Assembly (NCBI GenBank): GCA_020633075.1 | Contig: JACKEI010000003.1 | Span: 124,001 to 188,000 of the forward strand | DNA: 64,000 nt | Direction of reading: 5' to 3' | DNA from: Sandaracinaceae bacterium | GTDB lineage: Bacteria; Myxococcota_A; Polyangia; Polyangiales; Houyiibacteriaceae | In this document: positions 7,644-15,991 of the stretch, one piece after another | Position numbering within the stretch: position 1 is the stretch's first letter | Layout of the letters: each line of letters opens with the position of its first letter | Translations under genes and position numbers: made by a program | Notes under the pieces: model-generated | What the model saw: only the letters and a program-made list of their open reading frames with translations | Database searches by the model: none | Told to the model about the DNA's origin: nothing

Positions 7644-9260
7644 TCAGCGGAGGGCGCGGTAGCGCAGCGGCTCGGCCACGTTCTTCACCTGCGCCTGCTG
7701 CTCGGGGCCGAAGCCCGTGTCGTCCGGCAGAGCGCGCACGAACGCGTCCATGCACAGGATCTCGTCGCGCTTGGCCACGCCCTGGAGGCGCGCGGTGTTG
7801 TTCATGCCGGAGCTGAAGCCCGTGTAGGCCTCGTTCGGGCCGAAGAGCCCCACGAAGAGGGGGCAGTAGTTGAGCCCCGTGGCCACGCCGATGGGGGCAT
7901 CCATGCCGATCAGCTCGGGCAGGGCCACGCCGTCGTTCAGGGACCGCGTGTAGTCGCGGATGCGCTTGGCCGCGTCCACCGCGCGCTGGCAGGCGGCGGC
8001 GGGGCTCAGCTCGTCGAAGGGGGGGCCCCAGAGCGCGATGATGCAGTCGCCCACCATCTTGTCGAACACCCCGCCCGTCTCCCAGACGATGTCCACGACG
8101 CGGGCGCTCCAGGTGTTGACCAGCTTGCCGATCAGCGAGGGCTCGCTCAGCACCTGCTCGCTGATCCGCGTGAAGCCCGAGATGTCGCAGTACAGGATGG
8201 CGACGTCGCGCTCGCGCGGCACCAGGTAGCGCGCCACGTAGTCCTCTTCGTGCAGCAGGCGGCGCACGGTGTCCGGCGGGAAGCACAGCGACAGGTGCTT
8301 CCACTCGCGGTTGAAGTCCACCACGCGCTGCCGCAGCGCGTCGGCGAAGCGCTCCAGCAGGTCCCGGTCGAAGGTGTTGAACTCGCCGCGCGCGCTGGTG
8401 ACCACCACGCGGCCGAGGACGCGTTCGTCGCGCACGCCGGTGATCATGACCTCCTCGCGGAAGGTCTCGATGCCAAAGCGCTCGAGCAGCCCGCGCGAGC
8501 GCCCGCGGATCATCTCGGCCGCCTCGCCGCGGATGAAGTCGTCGATCTCCATGTCGGCGGGGGTGCGCGAGTCGTGCGTGAGCACGCCGCTCTGGATGAT
8601 CTTGTAGTTCAGGCTGACGCCCCGCAGGTCGTCGTCCTGACGGAAGACCAGCAGCAGGTCGTCGAAGGGGACGTTCTGCTGCAGCACGTCGATGGCCTTG
8701 CGGATGCCGTCGTCGAGCACGGGCTCCTTCAGCGCCTCGCTGGTGGCCCGCAGGATCTGGAGCTTCTTGCGCGCCTGAGCGATGGCCGCCAGGTAGTTGT
8801 CCAGCTCCTCGCACCAGGTCTCGAGGGCGTCTTCGATGGCCTCGCACGCGGCGTCGTCGCACTGTCCGTCGAACCACAGCGCCGCCGCACCGAAGCTCTC
8901 GCCGGCCACGTCGACGCGCTGACCGACGACCGTGCGCTCGCTGTTGACGTTGCGGTAGTTGTCGCGCGTGCGCGCCGCCTGGGTGATGTCCAACGCCTCG
9001 GGGGGCGGCGTGTCGGTACCGAAGCAGAAGTCGCGCAGCTCGAGGTTCTCGTCGAAGGTCTGGATCCACCCCGAGCGCGCGCCCGTGTGCGCCAGCAGCA
9101 GCGGCATGACGCGCGCCAGAGTCTGCTCCAGCGGCAGGCGCTCGCGCAGGGCGGTCTCGATGGCGCTGTCCGTGTCGCCGTTGAGCGCACGCAGCCCCTC
9201 CAGGTGGCGCACGCGCGCCTCGAGTTGCTCGGCGCGCAATTCAAGCTCGCTCTTGCTCAT
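7644..9260 (-). CDS. Class III adenylate/guanylate cyclase with GAF-like N-terminal region
   Basis: A 538-residue soluble signalling enzyme. A short N-terminal coiled coil (1-30) is followed by two GAF-like sensor regions (about 35-160 and 165-310) and a C-terminal nucleotidyl cyclase domain (about 350-510). Both metal-binding aspartates are present: D359 in YCDISGF and D405 in KMVGD. The transition-state Asn/Arg pair appears as NNTARL (N488, R491). K401 sits at the position of the adenine-specifying lysine, which favours ATP, but the second specificity residue is not clear. With these residues intact the enzyme is probably active. It is the last gene after the PP2C phosphatase (12-bp gap), so the two are likely one signalling operon. 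Confidence 0.85.
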   Translation of the reverse strand: MSKSELELRAEQLEARVRHLEGLRALNGDTDSAIETALRERLPLEQTLARVMPLLLAHTGARSGWIQTFDENLELRDFCFGTDTPPPEALDITQAARTRDNYRNVNSERTVVGQRVDVAGESFGAAALWFDGQCDDAACEAIEDALETWCEELDNYLAAIAQARKKLQILRATSEALKEPVLDDGIRKAIDVLQQNVPFDDLLLVFRQDDDLRGVSLNYKIIQSGVLTHDSRTPADMEIDDFIRGEAAEMIRGRSRGLLERFGIETFREEVMITGVRDERVLGRVVVTSARGEFNTFDRDLLERFADALRQRVVDFNREWKHLSLCFPPDTVRRLLHEEDYVARYLVPRERDVAILYCDISGFTRISEQVLSEPSLIGKLVNTWSARVVDIVWETGGVFDKMVGDCIIALWGPPFDELSPAAACQRAVDAAKRIRDYTRSLNDGVALPELIGMDAPIGVATGLNYCPLFVGLFGPNEAYTGFSSGMNNTARLQGVAKRDEILCMDAFVRALPDDTGFGPEQQAQVKNVAEPLRYRALR

Positions 9261-9272
9261 GTGTGTGCCTCC

Positions 9273-10361
9273 TCAGCCTGCGAAGAGCCAGTAGCCCACA
9301 CCCGCGGCGACCACCACCAAGGCGATGAAGCCGAGCAGCAGGCCCGTGGTCCCCGGGCCCTCCGGCGTCGTGGACGGACTCGCGGCGGGTGCTGGAGGGG
9401 GGGAGCTCGAGGGGGCCTCGGAGTCTTCGTCCCAGCCCGTCGGGTCCACGGTCTCGGGCGCCTCCGTGGGCGCGGGCTTCGCGGCGTCGCCCGACTTCTT
9501 TACCGGGCTCGCGAACTCCGAGATCACCTGGAAGGTCTGCGTGACGGTCTCCGGGCCGGCCACGCGCCGCAGCTTCCCGCCGCTCACGTCCGCGACCACC
9601 GCCGTGATGTTGTCGCTCCCGCCGCGTTCGTTGGCCAGGTCCACGATGCGCTGGGTGATGACGTCCACGCTGTCCCGCGACTTGAGCAGCTCCGCGAGGT
9701 CCGCGTCCGGGATGTGCCCGGTGACCCCGTCCGAGCAGATCAGCAGGCGGTCACCGCGCCGCAGCTCTAGGCGCCCCAGCGCCACCTGCACGTCTTCCTT
9801 CTGCCCCATGCTCTGCAGAATGATGCTGCTGAAGGCCGAGTGGGCCGCGTCCTGTTCCTTGATGAGTCCGGCGTCCAGCAGCACCTGCACGTAGCTCTGG
9901 TCGCGGGTCATCTGACGCAGACGCCCCTCGCGCAGCAGGTACGCCCGTGAGTCACCTACGGAGGCGATGTGGGCGTGCGTGTCGCGCACCAGCACGGCGG
10001 TGAGGGTCGCGCCCATCCCCGAGCGGCCCGGCTCACGGCCCGCCTCGTGTACCTCGCGGTTGGCGCGCTCCACCGCCTCCTTGAGGATGTCGTCCGGCGA
10101 GCTGTGGCTCTCGGCGCGCAGCGACTGGTCCAAGGACTGCACCACCATGGCGCTGGCGATCTCGCCGGCCTGCGAGCCGCCCATGCCGTCGGACACTCCG
10201 ACCAGGGCCCCCTGTGGACCCACCTCGAGCTCCACCAGCTCGCCGTTCCCGACGTGCACGTCCGCGCGCGCCAGGTCCAGCGCGATGTAGGCGTCTTCGT
10301 TGTGGCCTCGGACTCGTCCGACGTCCGTCCTCGCCGAGAGTGTGATCTTCAGTCCGCTCAT
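9273..10361 (-). CDS. PP2C-family Ser/Thr phosphatase with C-terminal membrane anchor
   Basis: A 362-residue protein. The PP2C catalytic domain covers about residues 5-245, with all main motifs: RGHNEDA (E22, D23), VSDGMGG (D58), GMGATL, SVGDSRAYL, CSDGVTGH and GGSDNIT. A Pro/Ser/Thr/Ala-rich linker (about 270-335) leads to one transmembrane helix (about 338-358), so the phosphatase faces the cytoplasm from a tail anchor. Such enzymes reverse phosphorylation by Hanks-type kinases; two such kinases occur elsewhere in this window but none is adjacent. The ATG at 10361 is chosen because the phosphatase fold starts a few residues later; the open frame upstream is longer but reads as non-coding. 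The cyclase gene follows 12 bp downstream. Confidence 0.9.
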   Translation of the reverse strand: MSGLKITLSARTDVGRVRGHNEDAYIALDLARADVHVGNGELVELEVGPQGALVGVSDGMGGSQAGEIASAMVVQSLDQSLRAESHSSPDDILKEAVERANREVHEAGREPGRSGMGATLTAVLVRDTHAHIASVGDSRAYLLREGRLRQMTRDQSYVQVLLDAGLIKEQDAAHSAFSSIILQSMGQKEDVQVALGRLELRRGDRLLICSDGVTGHIPDADLAELLKSRDSVDVITQRIVDLANERGGSDNITAVVADVSGGKLRRVAGPETVTQTFQVISEFASPVKKSGDAAKPAPTEAPETVDPTGWDEDSEAPSSSPPPAPAASPSTTPEGPGTTGLLLGFIALVVVAAGVGYWLFAG

Positions 10362-10437
10362 AGGTGTAGACCCGTACGGATACCACGGAACGCCCCCTCG
10401 TTGGAATGCTTCGTCGACGGCGGACGCCCCAGAACGG

Positions 10438-10467
10438 GAGAGGGCCAGCCTCTCGGCCAGCCCTCTC
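10438..10467. terminator. Hairpin downstream of the thiolase gene, possible terminator
   Basis: GAGAGGGC (10438-10445) pairs with GCCCTCTC (10460-10467), an 8-bp stem with a 14-nt loop, in the gap between the thiolase stop (10500) and the PP2C start. It is placed to end the fatty-acid operon, but there is no U-run. Confidence 0.4.
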
Positions 10468-10499
10468 TGCAACTCTTCGGGGCCTCACGGGCCCGCGTG

Positions 10500-11852
10500 T
10501 CAGACGCGCTCGAGCACCGCCGCCGCGCCGAGACCGCCGGCTGCGCAGATGCCCAGCACGGCCGTCTCCTTGTCGGACATGGCCAGCTCGTTGGCCAGCG
10601 TGGTGACGATGCGCGCGCCGGTCGCCCCGAAGGGGTGGCCGATGGCGATGGAGCCGCCGTGCACGTTGAACTTGGCGTCGTCGATGGTGCCCACGGCCGT
10701 GCTGCGGCCCAGGCGCTCCTCCGAGAAGGCCTTGCTCTCCATCGCCTTGGTCACGCTCAAGACCTGCGCGGCGAAGGCCTCGTGGATGTCCACCAGGTCC
10801 ACGTCGTTCAGCTCGAGGCCGGCGCGCTCGAGGGCGCGCGGCATGGCGATGGCCGGCCCGATCAGCAGCTGATCGGTCGGGTCCACGCCCACGTAGGACC
10901 AGCTGCGGAACGCGGCCAGACCGGTGAAGCCGAGGGCCTCGGCCTTCTCCTCGCTCATGAGCAGGATGCAGGACGCGCCGTCCGTGAGCGGCGTGGCGTT
11001 GCCAGCCGTCACGGTGCCGTCCTTCGCGAACACGGGCCGCAGCTTGGCCAGCTTCTCTTCGCTGGTGTCGCCACGGATGATGGTGTCCGCGTGGACCCAG
11101 CCCTTGCTGGTCTCCACGGGGATGACCTCGGTCTCGAAGCGGCCCGAGGCGACGGCCGCCGCGGCGAGGCGGTGGCTGCGCGCGGCGAGGGCGTCCTGCT
11201 CCTGGCGCGTGACGCCGTTGCGGCGCGCCATCTTCTCGGCCGACTCACCCATGACCTCGCCGGTGGTGCGCTCGGCGATCTTGGGCATGGCCGGCAAGAT
11301 GTCCGTGATGGGCATCAGCTGCGAGAGCACGCCCAGGTAGTCCTGCATGCCCTTGGCCTTGCCGAACGCCAGCGGCGCGAGCGCGTGCACGGCCTTGTTG
11401 GGAAGCGCCACGGCCGCGTTGCTGGTGCTGTCCGAGCCGCCCGCGATGAGCACGTCGGCGTCGCCGCGCTCGATGGCGGAGACCGCGTCCGTGATGGCCT
11501 GCAGGCCCGAGGCGCAGGCGCGCGTGACCGTGTAGCCCTCGACGCTGGCCGGGAGCTTCAGGTCCAGCGCTACCTCACGCGCGATGTTCGGCGAGAGGGT
11601 GGGCAGGATCACGCCGCCCCACACGATGCCGTCGAGCTCGGAGCGCGGCACCTGCGTCTTCTCGAGCAGGGCCTTGGTGGCCACGCCCGCGAGCGCGATG
11701 GTGTCCAGCAGCATGAATTCGCTGAAGGCGCGCACGAAGGGAGTACGCACGCCGCCGATGATGACGGCGCGGCGGCCCTTGGGGATCTCGGTGCTGGTGG
11801 AGGGGGTCTTCTTGCCGGACGCGGCCGGCTTCTTCCTGGTTGCCATGTTCAT
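10500..11852 (-). CDS. Acetyl-CoA C-acyltransferase (thiolase), FadI/FadA2-like
   Basis: A 450-residue thiolase that cleaves 3-ketoacyl-CoA with CoA, or runs in reverse. Catalytic residues are in place: nucleophile C113 (TRACASG), H406 (GHPFGATG) and C436 (GICAAGGLG); DIHEAFA is the conserved segment before them. A Lys/Ser/Thr-rich tail of about 25 residues precedes the fold, as in FadI-type thiolases, which are longer than FadA. The start ATG at 11852 overlaps the stop of the fabG-like gene in an ATGA overlap; a second ATG two codons on (11846) is an alternative. As last gene of the operon after the hydratase and reductase genes, it completes three of the four beta-oxidation steps. Confidence 0.92.
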   Translation of the reverse strand: MNMATRKKPAASGKKTPSTSTEIPKGRRAVIIGGVRTPFVRAFSEFMLLDTIALAGVATKALLEKTQVPRSELDGIVWGGVILPTLSPNIAREVALDLKLPASVEGYTVTRACASGLQAITDAVSAIERGDADVLIAGGSDSTSNAAVALPNKAVHALAPLAFGKAKGMQDYLGVLSQLMPITDILPAMPKIAERTTGEVMGESAEKMARRNGVTRQEQDALAARSHRLAAAAVASGRFETEVIPVETSKGWVHADTIIRGDTSEEKLAKLRPVFAKDGTVTAGNATPLTDGASCILLMSEEKAEALGFTGLAAFRSWSYVGVDPTDQLLIGPAIAMPRALERAGLELNDVDLVDIHEAFAAQVLSVTKAMESKAFSEERLGRSTAVGTIDDAKFNVHGGSIAIGHPFGATGARIVTTLANELAMSDKETAVLGICAAGGLGAAAVLERV

Positions 11853-13270
11853 GCTCCCACTAGTGCGCCGCCGCAGACTCGCAGCACGCTGCCCGTGATG
11901 CCCACGGCACCCGGGGTTGAAAGGAAAGTGATGGCCTGCCCGACGTCTTCGGGGTGGCCGCCCTGGCCGAGGGCGCTCAGGCGCCGGGCGCCTTCACGGA
12001 TGCCCACCGGCATGGCGCTGGTCAGGCGCGTCTCGATGAAACCGGGGGCGATGGCGTTGACCGTGACGCCGCGCGCTGCGAGCTGAGGGGCCAGGCTCTG
12101 GACGAAGCCGACGATGCCCGCCTTGCTGGCCGAGTAGTTGGTCTGGCCGCGGTTGCCCGCGATGCCGGACACGCTGCTCAGGCAGATGACGCGGCCGCCG
12201 TCGTTGAGGACGCCGTTCGAGACCATCTTCTCGGTGATGCGGATGACCGCGCCGAGGTTCACGTCCACGGCCATGTCCCACAGCTGCGGCTTCATGTTGG
12301 CCAGCAGCTTGTCGCGCGTGATGCCGGCGTTGTGCACCACGATGTCCACGCCGCCGAAGCGCTCCTTGAGCTCCTTGCAGATGAGCTCCGGGGCGTCTGG
12401 GTCGGTGATGTCCGCCAGCAGCACCGAGCCGCCGATGGAGCGCGCGACCTTGCTGAGGGGCTCGTCGTCGCGCGGGAGGTCGAGGCAGACCACGTGCGCA
12501 CCTTCGGCGGCCATGATGCGCGCGGTGGACTCGCCGATGCCGCGGGCGGCGCCAGTGAGCAGCACGATCTTGCCCTCGAGGGGCTGCGTGGTGGGAGCCT
12601 CGTCGCCCTTCGCGTCCTTGCTGATGTTGAAGGGCTGACAGGTCACGAAGGCGGAGCGCGGCGAGAGCAGGAAGCGCAGGGTCGCGTCCAAGCGGCCCTC
12701 GGCGCCCTTCTCCACGAAGACGCTGTTGGCGGTGGAGCCGTTGGCGCCCACTTCCTTGCCGAGGCTGCGCGTGAAGCCCTCGAGGCCGGCGGCGGCGGCG
12801 GACTCGGCGTGCGTGCCGGCCAGCGCGGCCGGACGCCCGATGACCACGCAGCGCCCACCCTTGTTCAGCTTGCGCATGTACGGCGTGAAGAACTCGTAGA
12901 GGCCCTTCAGCTCGTCGGGACCACGCACGCCGGTGCCGTCGTACACCATGGCGTCTACGCGCACGTCCTCGGGCGCCTCACCCGGCGCGACCACGCGCAC
13001 CGGGCGGCCCCAGGCCTCACCCGCGCGGCGGAAGGGCTTGGCGTCGTCTTCGTCACCCACCACCACGGGCTCGGCGCCCATCTTGGCGAGCGAGGCGGCC
13101 AGCGTGTCTCGCAGGGCGGAGTGCCCGCCTACGAGCACCACCTTGCCTTCGAGCGGGCGCTCTTCGTAGGGGCCCTTCGCGCGGCGTAGGCGCTCGGGGA
13201 CCGGGAGGGGGAGGCCCAGCGTCTTGATGAGCTTGCGGGCTTGCTCGTTGTCGAGGAGGAGGTCGCTCAT
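11849..13270 (-). CDS. High-molecular-weight 3-oxoacyl-ACP/CoA reductase (FabG4-like SDR)
   Basis: A 473-residue short-chain dehydrogenase of the double-domain type. The C-terminal half is a complete FabG: Rossmann motif TGAARGIG (239-246), NAG at 314-316, and catalytic S366, Y379 and K383 (YSASK). The N-terminal half (about 40-215) is a degenerate second Rossmann-like domain. This architecture and length match mycobacterial FabG4 (HMwFabG), which reduces 3-ketoacyl-CoA with NADH. It starts 30 bp after the MaoC gene and overlaps the thiolase start by 4 bp, so all three should be made together. The direction, synthesis or oxidation, cannot be read from the sequence; the thiolase neighbour favours CoA-linked metabolism. 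Confidence 0.9.
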   Translation of the reverse strand: MSDLLLDNEQARKLIKTLGLPLPVPERLRRAKGPYEERPLEGKVVLVGGHSALRDTLAASLAKMGAEPVVVGDEDDAKPFRRAGEAWGRPVRVVAPGEAPEDVRVDAMVYDGTGVRGPDELKGLYEFFTPYMRKLNKGGRCVVIGRPAALAGTHAESAAAAGLEGFTRSLGKEVGANGSTANSVFVEKGAEGRLDATLRFLLSPRSAFVTCQPFNISKDAKGDEAPTTQPLEGKIVLLTGAARGIGESTARIMAAEGAHVVCLDLPRDDEPLSKVARSIGGSVLLADITDPDAPELICKELKERFGGVDIVVHNAGITRDKLLANMKPQLWDMAVDVNLGAVIRITEKMVSNGVLNDGGRVICLSSVSGIAGNRGQTNYSASKAGIVGFVQSLAPQLAARGVTVNAIAPGFIETRLTSAMPVGIREGARRLSALGQGGHPEDVGQAITFLSTPGAVGITGSVLRVCGGALVGA

Positions 13271-13300
13271 GATCTCTGCTTCCGTGGTTGCCGTTGAAAA

Positions 13301-14206
13301 TCAGCGTGTAGTGAAGGTGCCGACCAGGTTGGCGGGGCCGCCCTTCGCGGAGCCGACGTACACCTCGTCGCCGCGAACGTAGAGCCCCACCTTTGCGGGG
13401 AGAACCAAGGGCCGCGTGAAGCGCACGTCAATGGTGGCCAGGCGCGAGGGGTCGCCCGCGAACAGCGCGCGGTTCATGCCTTCGATGGCGCGGGCCAGCG
13501 TGGCGAAGCCGTGCAGGATGACGTTCTTGAAGCCAGCGGCGCGCGCGGCAGGCGCGATCCAGTGGATGGGGTTGAAGTCGCCGGTGAGCTTCGCGAAGTC
13601 GAGGCCCGCGGAGACGGGGATGTTCCAGAAGGCGATCTCGCGCGCGTCCTCGGGGATGCGCGGCGGCGGCGCCTTCTTCTTGGATCCCGGCGTGGGCTTC
13701 TCGTCCTTCTTCTTGGCGAGGGGGACGAAGGCGTACACGTGCGTGACCACCGCGTCGGCGCGCTGAGCCGTGCCGGTGACGGCGCGCTGATGGATGATGG
13801 CGCGCTTGCCGTCGTCGTCGATGTCCTCGAGGCGGCAGCTCACGTTGAGCGCCTCGCCCACCGGCAGCGGCGCGTTGAACTCGATGCGGCAGCCACCGTT
13901 GAGCACCTTCTGCAGCGGGTAGCTCACGTCCTCGAGGCCGCGCGCCTGCAGCGGGAAGACCCACTGCGGGAACATGTGCGCGGGCAGCTGGCCGCGATAG
14001 GCCGACGGGTCGCCGCCCACGTTGCGGATGTAGTCCGTGACCATGTCCGCAGGGCGCGGCGGGATGCGCTCGCGCAGCTCACGACCGGGCACCTGCGTGG
14101 GCCCGCTCGCGGTCTTCTTGCGACTCTTGACCGCGGCCACGGCGGCGCGTCCGAGCGCTCCCAGCACCGGGCCTTGATTCAGCACATAACGGGTCGATAC
14201 CCCCAT
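13301..14206 (-). CDS. MaoC-family (R)-enoyl-CoA hydratase/dehydratase, HtdX-like
   Basis: A 301-residue double-hotdog hydratase. The C-terminal hotdog carries the hydratase-2 motif with catalytic D210 and H215 in LTGDFNPIHW and continues through AGFKNVILHG. The N-terminal hotdog (about 75-165) lacks the motif, and a Lys/Pro-rich linker (about 164-184) joins the two. Such enzymes hydrate trans-2-enoyl-CoA to (R)-3-hydroxyacyl-CoA, a substrate for the FabG4-like reductase encoded next. It is the first gene of the three-gene operon. Two tandem palindromes lie 36-71 bp upstream of the start. The order MaoC-FabG-thiolase corresponds to mycobacterial htdX, fabG4 and fadA2. Confidence 0.9.
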   Translation of the reverse strand: MGVSTRYVLNQGPVLGALGRAAVAAVKSRKKTASGPTQVPGRELRERIPPRPADMVTDYIRNVGGDPSAYRGQLPAHMFPQWVFPLQARGLEDVSYPLQKVLNGGCRIEFNAPLPVGEALNVSCRLEDIDDDGKRAIIHQRAVTGTAQRADAVVTHVYAFVPLAKKKDEKPTPGSKKKAPPPRIPEDAREIAFWNIPVSAGLDFAKLTGDFNPIHWIAPAARAAGFKNVILHGFATLARAIEGMNRALFAGDPSRLATIDVRFTRPLVLPAKVGLYVRGDEVYVGSAKGGPANLVGTFTTR

Positions 14207-14241
14207 GGGTCACTCCTGTGTTTCGCGATGCGGTGGAGAAC

Positions 14242-14277
14242 CTACCGCTCGGTCGCCTGTTCCCTACCATTCGGTAG
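14242..14277. promoter_or_regulatory. Two tandem operator palindromes before the MaoC-FabG-thiolase operon
   Basis: Site 1, CTACC-GCTC-GGTCG (14242-14255), contains the perfect core ACCG-CT-CGGT. Site 2, CTACC-ATTC-GGTAG (14264-14277), has perfect 5-bp arms. Their centres are 22 bp apart, about two helical turns, so two dimers could bind on the same face. They lie 36-71 bp upstream of the MaoC start. The size fits TetR-family fatty-acid repressors; the regulator is not encoded next door. Confidence 0.6.
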
Positions 14278-14455
14278 AGAGGCGCGCAAGCCGCCGCCTC
14301 CTCCTTGGGCGTGTGGGGCTCGACTTACCCTGGGTGATCGCGAGCGGGGGGTGGGGAGGCTGTCGGGGCTAGTTGGGTGGGGTTGTCGTTGGGCGCGACG
14401 CGGAGACGCTGCTCGAGGAGGAATAGGCTCTCCACGCGGGGTGGTTGGCAGCCAC

Positions 14456-15364
14456 ATGAGCCGCTCCATCACTCGCGTGATACCCGCCTTGGCAGCATGC
14501 TTTGGGGTTCTCGCGTCGAGCGTCGACAGCGGCCTCGTTGCTCAATCGGAGCGGCTGGACGCTCACGACGAAGGGGGCGGCGTCTACCACGAGGCGGCGG
14601 CTTCGGAACTCGACGGGTTGCTCGGGCGGGCTCTGAGATCACCGCATGTGTGTCAGGACGACCCCGACGCCCAGCCCGAAGTGACGATGGCGTTCCGGAT
14701 CGCACCCAGCCATTGGCTCTTCACGGTGGAGACCCACTGCTTCGCTACGTCTGGCCGGATCACTCATGTCCTGTTCGCGGACGACCGGAGCGTGCGCCCT
14801 GTCCGTTACGCCACAGCGTGGGCCCCACGCAGAGCCACCCCGCGCGGGCGCTTCTTCACGCCGTGGAGAGAGGGGGACCAGAACGGTGCGTGGCTCTATC
14901 AGGTTGGCAACCGGATCCGCTTGCGCGCCGTGGATTGCGGCCGCGTGGCCTGCGACACGGGCGTTCTCGACACGTACGAGTGGCGGCGCGGAGTGTTCGT
15001 CCAGCTCACACGGCGCGCCCGTGACGCATACTATCAAAGCGGAGTGCAAGACGGCATCGAGCAACAGTCGCACTGGGCGATTGAAGAGCCCCGCGCCAAG
15101 CGCTGCGGAGTGCGTCTCACGTTGCGCGCCAGCGAGGGGGTTCTCGAGTCCGTCGGCCCTCGGGGCGTCATCGCTGCCAGTCCCTTTCCGGTCGTTGGCG
15201 GCGCCTGCACAGAACGGACGTCGGGCACGCTCCTATGCGAGGGGGCGGTCGAGTACCAGGCGCTTGGCGATGGCGAGGATTGGGTCGTGTATCGGGTAGC
15301 GGCCAGCGGCGGATCAGTGCAGGTGACCCGTATGCCGCGCGGTTGTTCGTTGGAAGACGTGTGA
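14456..15364 (+). CDS. Secreted protein of unknown function
   Basis: A 302-residue protein with an N-terminal signal peptide (hydrophobic stretch about residues 7-24, ending near SGLVAQS). The mature part is mostly beta with several Cys (CQDD, THCFA, DCGRVACD, KRCG, ACTE, LLCEG, RGCS) likely to form disulphides outside the cytoplasm. The DCGRVACD...TYEWRRGVFVQL segment faintly recalls DUF1176-type proteins, but the match is weak and I do not rely on it. The ATG at 14456 is preferred because it starts a normal signal peptide; the longer open frame upstream overlaps the MaoC gene on the other strand. The gene runs divergently from the fatty-acid operon. Confidence 0.6.
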   Translation: MSRSITRVIPALAACFGVLASSVDSGLVAQSERLDAHDEGGGVYHEAAASELDGLLGRALRSPHVCQDDPDAQPEVTMAFRIAPSHWLFTVETHCFATSGRITHVLFADDRSVRPVRYATAWAPRRATPRGRFFTPWREGDQNGAWLYQVGNRIRLRAVDCGRVACDTGVLDTYEWRRGVFVQLTRRARDAYYQSGVQDGIEQQSHWAIEEPRAKRCGVRLTLRASEGVLESVGPRGVIAASPFPVVGGACTERTSGTLLCEGAVEYQALGDGEDWVVYRVAASGGSVQVTRMPRGCSLEDV

Positions 15365-15367
15365 CGG

Positions 15368-15389
15368 CTCCCGCCCCTTGGGGTGGGAG
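15368..15389. terminator. GC-rich hairpin between convergent genes, probable terminator
   Basis: CTCCCGCCCC (15368-15377) and GGGGTGGGAG (15380-15389) form a near-perfect stem (one G-U) directly after the stop of the secreted-protein gene and before the end of the converging lipoprotein gene. It can serve both strands; no U-run follows. Confidence 0.5.
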
Positions 15390-15423
15390 CGGAGTCTCTG
15401 GGCGCATCCTCTACTCGACGGCC

Positions 15424-15849
15424 TCAGCGCGTGCCGGTCCAGCTGCCGCCGTTTGTTGACGACGCACCGCTGCCCCAGGTGCCTGTGAAGCGCTGCGTGT
15501 CGGGAGTGAAGGTGAGGACGATCCCGCCGCCCCCACCGCCCTCGTCGCTCCACGTACCCGTCAGCACGCCTGCGTTGAGCGTGCCCTGCACCGTCCCCGG
15601 TGGTGCGCCGACGGAGGTGTAGCGGCCCGTGACCTGCGTCCCGTTCTGGGTGAGGACGAGGTTGCAGACCTGCGACCCCCACTGTGTGCCCCAGCGCCCG
15701 GCCACGCTGCCGGGGACGTTGGGGGCGGCCTCGGACGGGGAGACCACCTCGTGTAGTGAGTCGATCGTGTCTTGGCAGCCCGTGCTGAGGGGGGCGGTGC
15801 AGGCGACCAGCAGCGCCAGCGTCGCCCAGTCTCGTCGTGTCATCGTCAT
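15424..15849 (-). CDS. Small lipoprotein with Gly/Thr-rich beta domain
   Basis: A 141-residue protein with a signal peptide and lipobox (LSTGC, Cys near residue 25). The mature part begins with a short linker and continues as a beta-sheet domain of the kind AGRWGTQWGS ... TGTWSDEGGGG ... FTGTWGSG. Repeated G-T/R-W motifs are spaced about 40 residues apart, resembling lipocalin-like or META-like small lipoproteins. Function unknown. The start ATG at 15849 (MTMTRR) has AAGG upstream; an ATG two codons later is also possible. Confidence 0.6.
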   Translation of the reverse strand: MTMTRRDWATLALLVACTAPLSTGCQDTIDSLHEVVSPSEAAPNVPGSVAGRWGTQWGSQVCNLVLTQNGTQVTGRYTSVGAPPGTVQGTLNAGVLTGTWSDEGGGGGGIVLTFTPDTQRFTGTWGSGASSTNGGSWTGTR

Positions 15850-15991
15850 GGTTCCGGCCTTTGGTGAGACGCCAGCGCGCGACACCTGCCGCGCGTTCAC
15901 TGGCGTGCCCACGCTCGGGCGGAGGCGCGAGCTTCCGTCACGCTTTCTGCTCAGCGCGCAGAGCGCTCGAGGACGCGGGCTGCGACGGCGC

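Noticed and set aside
13511..14455. An N-terminal extension of the secreted-protein gene at 14456
   Set aside because: It is antisense to the MaoC gene and crosses the tandem operator. The ATG at 14456 gives a correct signal peptide.
14456..15364. DUF1176 assignment for the secreted protein
   Set aside because: Only a short Cys-containing segment resembles the family. It is not enough without a profile search.
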